From contig DDNP01000006.1 in assembly GCA_002341185.1 (NCBI GenBank), forward strand, positions 1,070-37,538: a stretch of DNA of 36,469 nucleotides, in the 5' to 3' direction. The notes under the pieces were generated by a model, which did not search any database, had not been told where the DNA came from, and was given only the letters and a program-made list of their open reading frames with translations. Position numbers and translations under genes: made by a program. Positions 31,665 to 36,469 of the stretch are shown here, in pieces. Each line of letters starts with the position of its first letter. Within the stretch, counting starts at the first letter, position 1. Source of the stretch: Candidatus Neomicrothrix sp. UBA2517. GTDB taxonomy: Bacteria; Actinomycetota; Acidimicrobiia; Acidimicrobiales; UBA8592.

Positions 31665-32785
31665 GACGTGACACTCTCTGATAATGCATCTCCTGCTTGT
31701 TTCGCCTCTTCTCTTAATCGGTAACGTTGAACTATCTCATATGAGATCACAGCTGCAAGTAGGATAATCCCTTGCATTATGTATACGATTTCGCGTGAGG
31801 CAGACCCAGTTATTTGGAGTACGCCGGAAGAGATATCTAAGAACGCAAAAACTATGGCGCCGATCGCAATACCACCGGGATGATTTCTGCCTAAAAGGGC
31901 CACTCCTATACCTGCAAATCCCAAGCCGCTGACGAAATTCGGATTGTAGCTCCCGAGCTTGGCTACCTCAGCCATCCCAACAAGTCCTGCAGCCATGCCT
32001 GACAACACCATGGCTCCTAAAACCATTCTTTTGTCCTTCACACCTCCAGATCGAGCAGCAAAAGGATTGATTCCACTAGCTCGAAGATCAAATCCGAAAC
32101 GAGTTCGATTTATAACAATGTGGTAGACAATACCAACCGCTACAGCAACCAGGAGAAAACCAGTTAATTCCTTACCTTTTTCGATTTCACGCGTGAAGAC
32201 TTCTAACCAACTATTTATATTCGGCATGATTCCAGATTCGGGAATTTGTTCTGTCCCAACTCGATTAGCTGAATCTATTTGGATTTCTCCACCTGCTTGC
32301 CATTCCTTTACTAGAAAAGCGATTAAACCCGATATGGCAATTGCATTTAACATGATAGTTGAAATAACTTCGTTGACGCCACGGGTAACTTTCAACACAC
32401 CAGCTATGCCAGAATAAGCTCCACCAACTACCATAGCCACGAGCAGCATTAATCCGATATGAAAAACAGGCGGCAAGGTGACCAAAGCACCAATGTAAGC
32501 TGCAAATAATGCCGCAAGTCTGTATTGGCCCTCAACGCCAATATTGAATAAGTTCATTTTGAATCCTATTGCTGCAGCTACACCAGAGATATAGAGAGGA
32601 GTTGCTCGGTTAAGAATATCTACCTGAATCTCTAATTGGCTTCCGTATTGGATCATGTCAGCGTAGGCATTTATAGGGTTACTGCCAGCAATAAGTAAGA
32701 AAATAGAGGACGCAAGAACTGCGAAAACTAAAGCAGCAGTTGGAGCGGCTAAGGCAAGTGCTACCGATCGGACATTGTTCTTCAT
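31661..32785 (-). CDS. nucleoside ABC transporter permease, first subunit
   Basis: A 374-residue permease of the same family (NupP-like). It has the LFNIGVEGQYRLAA signature, GVLKVTRGVNEVISTIMLNAI, the cytoplasmic loop FDLRASGINPFAARSGGV for ATPase contact, and LGFAGIGVALLGRNHPGGI. About eight to ten hydrophobic segments are visible. The ATG overlaps the ATPase stop by four bases, so the three transporter-core genes are translationally coupled. Pairing of two unlike permeases is the rule for BMP-type nucleoside importers. Confidence 0.92.
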   Translation of the reverse strand: MKNNVRSVALALAAPTAALVFAVLASSIFLLIAGSNPINAYADMIQYGSQLEIQVDILNRATPLYISGVAAAIGFKMNLFNIGVEGQYRLAALFAAYIGALVTLPPVFHIGLMLLVAMVVGGAYSGIAGVLKVTRGVNEVISTIMLNAIAISGLIAFLVKEWQAGGEIQIDSANRVGTEQIPESGIMPNINSWLEVFTREIEKGKELTGFLLVAVAVGIVYHIVINRTRFGFDLRASGINPFAARSGGVKDKRMVLGAMVLSGMAAGLVGMAEVAKLGSYNPNFVSGLGFAGIGVALLGRNHPGGIAIGAIVFAFLDISSGVLQITGSASREIVYIMQGIILLAAVISYEIVQRYRLREEAKQAGDALSESVTS

Positions 32786-34317
32786 GACATTTGCTCCTGA
32801 ACAGAGCTACCAGTCATGTAACCCCCAAGATCTCTAGGGGAGATATTGTTAGGATTTAATTTCGCAACGATTTTGCCTCGGAACATGACGACTATGACAT
32901 CTGATAAGCCGATTAGTTCATCTAAATCCGCTGAGATAAGAAGAGTTGCTAATCCATCTGAACGAGCAGACTTTATTTGGCCCCAAATTGCAGCTTGTGC
33001 GCCGACATCGATTCCTCTTGTCGGATGAGATGCTATCAAAACTGTTGGGTCTGATAGTAGCTCTTTGCCTACTAGAAGTTTTTGTTGGTTGCCTCCGGAC
33101 AATGCATGAGCTGCAACTTCAATATTTGGCGTGCGAACATCAAATTCATCACAGATTTCTGTTGTTCTTGTTCGTGACCCTTTTCTACTGAAAAACCAAT
33201 TTAGCAAACCGGTCGCAAACGGGTTCTTTGTTTGGTATCCAAGAGCAGCGTTTTCCCATAACGGGGCTGTCAAAAGCAACCCTTCATGTTGCCTGTCCTG
33301 AGGAATATATCCCAAACCATTTTCTCTGCGCCAACGAACATCTTTTTGGGTTATCTCTGAGTCTGCGAGGAAAATATGTCCATTTGTGATTTCTTGTGTA
33401 CCAAGAATCGCCCCGACCAATTCATGCTGTCCATTTCCCTCAACTCCGGCAATGCCTACTATTTCCCCGCGATGTACATCCAAGGAGACGTCGTCAACTA
33501 TTGTCCGATCATCGCTTCCGGTGATTGTTAGGTTTTCTACTTTTAAACCAATTGAAGAAGTATTCACGGAAGTATCTATTGAAGGAGAGGGGAGCTCAGA
33601 TCCAACCATCAACTCAGCTAGTTCTGCTGCGGTTACACCATCTGCGGGAACGCTTGTTACCGTTTTCCCTGCACGAAGCACCGTAATGGTGTCTGCTATC
33701 TCAAGGACTTCATCGAGTTTATGATCAATAAAGATGATTGTTGTTCCACTTTCTTGAAGTTCTCTAATGTTTCTAAATAGCTCCTCAACTTCGTGTGGAA
33801 CGAGAACAGCAGTGGGTTCATCGAGAATTAAGATATTTGCACCCCTGTAGAGGACTTTGATTATCTCTACACGTTGTCTTTCACCTACTTCTAGTGTTTC
33901 AACAAGTTCCATGGGTTCAACAGTTAAGCCGTATGCTTTAGAAACGACTTCTAAATGATCTTTAGCCTTATTGAAGTCGAGTCTGCCTATCTGTTTGGTG
34001 GGCTCAGATCCCAAGATCACATTCTCCAACACGCTCAACTGACCTGCGAGCATAAAATGTTGGTGAACCATCCCAATTCCGCACTTAATGGCTTCTACTG
34101 GGGAAGAGAATCTGATTTTTTCACCGTTGACCTTCATCTCTCCGGAATCCGGTTGGATCATCCCGTATAGGATTTTCATCAAAGTTGACTTTCCGGCGCC
34201 GTTTTCTCCACAGATGGCGTGGATCTCGCCCTGCTTTACTAGAAGATTAATGTCATCGTTTGCGATGACACCAGGGAAAGATTTGGTAATTCCAGATAAT
34301 TCAACAGCTATTGACAC
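32782..34317 (-). CDS. nucleoside ABC transporter ATP-binding protein (two domains)
   Basis: A 511-residue protein with two ABC domains, as in NupO-like nucleoside importers. Domain one has Walker A GENGAGKST (37-45), the altered signature EVGERQRVEI and Walker B ILILDEPTA. Domain two has a degenerate Walker A (GVEGNGQHE, no GKS) and a weakened Walker B (VLIASHPTRG), but a canonical LSGGNQQK. One competent and one degenerate site is usual in this family. The GTG start at 34317 has GGGAG five bases upstream. A 103-base gap with a hairpin separates it from the binding-protein gene. Confidence 0.94.
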   Translation of the reverse strand: MSIAVELSGITKSFPGVIANDDINLLVKQGEIHAICGENGAGKSTLMKILYGMIQPDSGEMKVNGEKIRFSSPVEAIKCGIGMVHQHFMLAGQLSVLENVILGSEPTKQIGRLDFNKAKDHLEVVSKAYGLTVEPMELVETLEVGERQRVEIIKVLYRGANILILDEPTAVLVPHEVEELFRNIRELQESGTTIIFIDHKLDEVLEIADTITVLRAGKTVTSVPADGVTAAELAELMVGSELPSPSIDTSVNTSSIGLKVENLTITGSDDRTIVDDVSLDVHRGEIVGIAGVEGNGQHELVGAILGTQEITNGHIFLADSEITQKDVRWRRENGLGYIPQDRQHEGLLLTAPLWENAALGYQTKNPFATGLLNWFFSRKGSRTRTTEICDEFDVRTPNIEVAAHALSGGNQQKLLVGKELLSDPTVLIASHPTRGIDVGAQAAIWGQIKSARSDGLATLLISADLDELIGLSDVIVVMFRGKIVAKLNPNNISPRDLGGYMTGSSVQEQMS

Positions 34318-34351
34318 GTGTACTCCCGAACAAATAAGACCGGCCCAACCA

Positions 34352-34375
34352 CCTTAACTTTTTCTAAAGTCAAGG
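34352..34375 (-). promoter_or_regulatory. intercistronic hairpin between binding protein and ATPase genes
   Basis: On the transcribed strand CCTTGACTTT and AAAGTTAAGG form a ten-pair stem with one G-U pair around a four-base loop. The plus-strand copy has an A-C mismatch at that pair, so the structure is better in the operon mRNA. No run of T follows, so it does not look like a strong terminator. A processing or stabilising element that raises binding-protein mRNA over transporter mRNA is the likeliest role. Confidence 0.5.
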
Positions 34376-34420
34376 GGTTGAACCAGTCTCAAGTGTTTTT
34401 AAGTTTTTAAAACCTTAGTT

Positions 34421-36469
34421 TTAGTAATCCAAAGGATTTCTAGAAACCACTATGTCTCCATTGCCTATCTGGGACTTGAAGGCTTCTAATTGGCTGACAA
34501 TGTCGTCAACGTATCCACCTGAGGTTGCATAGCCTACGCCACCATTTTCAAGCGAGTACGTTACCTGACCTGCCGACCAGCTATCTGTGATGTGCGATTG
34601 GATAGCAAGGTAAATTCCCGTTCCAACCTCTTTAAGCATTGATGAAAGTACATGAGGCTTTAGAGCGTCATCTACAACGTTGTACTGATCGCTATCAACA
34701 CCGATTGCCCATACTTTTGAGCCTTCAGATTCACTATGTTCTAATGCAGCTTGGAATAAGCCTGCTCCTGTTCCACCGGCGGCATGATAGATAATATCAG
34801 CACCATCTTCGAACATTGCGAGAGCGATTTCTTTGCCACGGTCTGGTGCATTAAATCCATCAAAGTCCGGTGCATCAGTTACATACTGTGACAGGATTTC
34901 AATATTTGGATTAACAGCTTTTGCTCCAGCAATGTATCCAGCTTCAAATGGCTCAATTCCGCCGTAGCAGCAAACGCCGCCTATGAAGCCGATCTTGTCA
35001 ACACCAGTCTTGAGTGCTGCTGCGGCTCCAACTAGGAAGGATCCTTCTTGCTCAGCAAACGTTAGCCCAGCAATATTATCTGCTAATGGGCCTCCGGTAT
35101 CAAAGTTAATCATTGCACTATCAACTACAGCAAAGTTTGTATCTGGGTTTACTGCAGCTACTGCCTCAGCATCGCCAGCAAACAAGAATCCGACTCCAAT
35201 AACTAGATCACTTGAGTCAGCTGCGAGTTGAAGTAGCTCAGCTCTGTTTGAACCATCATCGTTTGGTGAGGCTTCGGTGAATGAAATACCCAAGGAGCAT
35301 TCTGCTTCTGCGATACCTTCATAGGCTGAATCATTGAATGATTGGTCTCCTCGACCACCAATGTCATAAACAAGTCCAATATTCACGCCGATTTGGTCAA
35401 CACATAGGTCATCTCCGGTGAATCCGATGGATGGGTCAATGTATTCGTTCGTGTAAATATCTGCAGTGGTGATTCCACCAGTTTCAATACCGGCGGTGTC
35501 CATTATGTCAATAATGCTTTGAACTCGTGTTTCTTCCATGTCACCAACGGTGTCGTTAGGTCCATTTCCAACCAATCCAAGTTGCTTTTGTGCATTAACT
35601 GAGAAGTCAGCGAGTCCTTCGCTGTAAACCCAGGAGCTACCAAACGTATCGACAGCGTCAATGATAATTCCATTAGCGGTATCAGGATTCGTCACGAAAC
35701 TCACTGTAGCTCGCTGAATCACAGGCACGAGAGCCTTCAAACAGCTATCTAATGCATCCTTTTCACCTGAACGAATAGCAATGGTTTGTGAATACACAGG
35801 GAAACCAGCATCATGAAGCAACTGAAGCTTCACCGGCTTACCCCAATCGGTAAACACATTCTGGTAATCATAAGGCTCAGCTGATGCGAAACCTTGCTGA
35901 GCGATCGATCCGCCATTAGCAATAAAATTCGCTGGACCACCATCATAAGATGGGTCAACTTGGTCTTGAGTCCAAATGCCTTGAGCAATGAATACTTCAG
36001 CGAACACGCCACCGCCGAACACGCTGATCGTTATTCCCTCATCACCAAGATCCTTGAGTGAGTTCACATTAGGATACGTCGCTGGATCCCACATAACCAT
36101 CTGTGGGTTTTTCTCAAGAGGAGCAACAACGGAAAGCATTGGGGCACTTTCAAAGAACGTGACCTGAGCTTCAGTATTGGCATATCCAAGAGTGATATCG
36201 CTATCTGTGTACATGTAGCTAGCTACCGGTGAGAAACCGATTGCAGGACCACCAGTACGGACCTCTAATCCGTGACCAGTATCCGTTGCGCCATCATGCA
36301 AAGTACCTGACACAATCAGATTCTCTGAATCAATTGAATATGCACCGCTACCAAAAAGTTCATACATGGTTCCATGCTCTGACTCTGGAAACCAGTCTGT
36401 CTGGATCACTAATGGATCTGGGCAAGTAGCTAGATCTCCCGAACTAGCCTCTTCCTCTGCTGCACCTTC
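34421..36469 (-). CDS. fused ABC substrate-binding protein: NMT1/THI5-like domain plus BMP/PnrA nucleoside-binding domain (5' end off window)
   Basis: 682 residues are in the window and the frame runs off the right edge. The first in-window residues EGAAEEEASSGDLATC look like the acidic linker after a lipoprotein cysteine, so the signal peptide is just outside. The GTG at 36409 is internal. Residues about 20-345 are NMT1/THI5-like: TDWFPESEHGTMYEL, the RTGGPAIGFSP loop, PLEKNPQMVMWDP, the IAQQGFASAEPYDY motif and GFPVYSQTIAIRSG. From about 357 (near base 35400) a complete BMP/PnrA-like domain follows: GVNIGLVYDIGGRGDQSFND, GVGFLFAGDAEAVAA, KIGFIGGVCCYGG, EPFEAGYIAGAKAVNP, IYHAAGGTGAGLFQAA and WAIGVDSDQYN. 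It heads the nucleoside importer operon. Ordinary BMP proteins are about 350 residues, so this is a double binding protein. The two ligands are unproven; nucleosides for the second domain are well supported by family. Confidence 0.9.
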   Translation of the reverse strand, partial: EGAAEEEASSGDLATCPDPLVIQTDWFPESEHGTMYELFGSGAYSIDSENLIVSGTLHDGATDTGHGLEVRTGGPAIGFSPVASYMYTDSDITLGYANTEAQVTFFESAPMLSVVAPLEKNPQMVMWDPATYPNVNSLKDLGDEGITISVFGGGVFAEVFIAQGIWTQDQVDPSYDGGPANFIANGGSIAQQGFASAEPYDYQNVFTDWGKPVKLQLLHDAGFPVYSQTIAIRSGEKDALDSCLKALVPVIQRATVSFVTNPDTANGIIIDAVDTFGSSWVYSEGLADFSVNAQKQLGLVGNGPNDTVGDMEETRVQSIIDIMDTAGIETGGITTADIYTNEYIDPSIGFTGDDLCVDQIGVNIGLVYDIGGRGDQSFNDSAYEGIAEAECSLGISFTEASPNDDGSNRAELLQLAADSSDLVIGVGFLFAGDAEAVAAVNPDTNFAVVDSAMINFDTGGPLADNIAGLTFAEQEGSFLVGAAAALKTGVDKIGFIGGVCCYGGIEPFEAGYIAGAKAVNPNIEILSQYVTDAPDFDGFNAPDRGKEIALAMFEDGADIIYHAAGGTGAGLFQAALEHSESEGSKVWAIGVDSDQYNVVDDALKPHVLSSMLKEVGTGIYLAIQSHITDSWSAGQVTYSLENGGVGYATSGGYVDDIVSQLEAFKSQIGNGDIVVSRNPLDY

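Noticed and set aside
32782..34317. Second ATP-binding domain of the ABC ATPase as a damaged gene
   Set aside because: A degenerate Walker A and B in the second half is normal for BMP-type nucleoside importers, and the signature motif is intact.
34352..34375. Hairpin as a rho-independent terminator of the binding-protein gene
   Set aside because: No T-run follows the stem in the direction of transcription, and the transporter genes downstream need to be transcribed.
36407..36409. GTG at 36409 as true start of the substrate-binding protein
   Set aside because: The frame stays open to the window edge and encodes a typical acidic lipoprotein linker upstream, so the gene begins outside the window.
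1..36469. Mobile elements, CRISPR arrays, rRNA genes or riboswitches
   Set aside because: I found no repeated spacers, transposase or integrase motifs, inverted terminal repeats or rRNA stretches; intergenic spaces are too short for most riboswitches and none shows a recognisable core.

Overview
The window looks like a compact stretch of an actinobacterial chromosome. A marine Acidimicrobiia-type lineage is my best guess, but this is inference from gene content only. Supporting signs are a CarD RNA-polymerase regulator with the Trp85-type residue, an F420-type LLM oxidoreductase, a TIGR03086/DinB-like protein of the mycothiol-type fold, a paired FadE system, thiolase-like proteins paired with DUF35 proteins, and an adenosine deaminase with the HDHLDGG motif I associate with actinobacteria. 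Intergenic space is minimal: no gap reaches 300 bases (the largest is about 135, between carD and the DUF429 gene), and several convergent genes end within a few bases of each other or overlap. I see no rRNA, insertion sequence, CRISPR array, integrase or phage gene.

Layout. 1-4300: the 5' part of a tRNA-Pro(TGG), carD, a DUF429 protein, an SDR dehydrogenase, and a reverse pair made of a CaiB/BaiF CoA-transferase and a glutamine-cyclotransferase lipoprotein. 4430-11795: a forward run with an iodotyrosine-deiodinase-like nitroreductase, a D-aminoacylase-type amidohydrolase, a YbaK-type deacylase, a second SDR, an orphan P-II signal protein, two adjacent acyl-CoA dehydrogenase subunits and a DinB-like protein. 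11801-16172: an SMP-30 family protein (reverse), a small hypothetical and an acyl-CoA ligase (forward), an LLM oxidoreductase and a DUF983 membrane protein (reverse). 16278-22763: a zinc alcohol dehydrogenase, two DUF35 proteins, two thiolase-like proteins, a lipoprotein, a [3Fe-4S] ferredoxin and its reductase. Together the first three regions suggest degradation of branched, cyclic or side-chain acyl-CoA substrates; the actual substrate is not visible.

22775-36469 is a nucleoside salvage region. Adenosine kinase and a phosphopentomutase-type phosphosugar mutase run forward. Uracil phosphoribosyltransferase runs in reverse and an NT5C-type 5'-nucleotidase runs forward. Facing these is one tight reverse operon, read right to left: an ABC substrate-binding protein, an ATPase, two permeases, a PhyH dioxygenase, adenosine deaminase, a HAD phosphatase and pseudouridine-5'-phosphate glycosidase. 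The set would import nucleosides, deaminate or phosphorylate adenosine, split pseudouridine phosphate to uracil plus ribose 5-phosphate, and recycle the uracil to UMP.

The most notable points are (1) the substrate-binding protein, which joins an NMT1/THI5-like domain to a BMP/PnrA-like nucleoside-binding domain in one chain, cut at its N-terminus by the window edge; and (2) a PHYHD1-like Fe(II)/2-oxoglutarate dioxygenase embedded in the nucleoside operon, which suggests a modified-nucleoside substrate for a family whose role is poorly defined. A probable CTG start codon on the ferredoxin reductase and the loss of catalytic or zinc-binding residues across the thiolase/DUF35 set are also worth checking.
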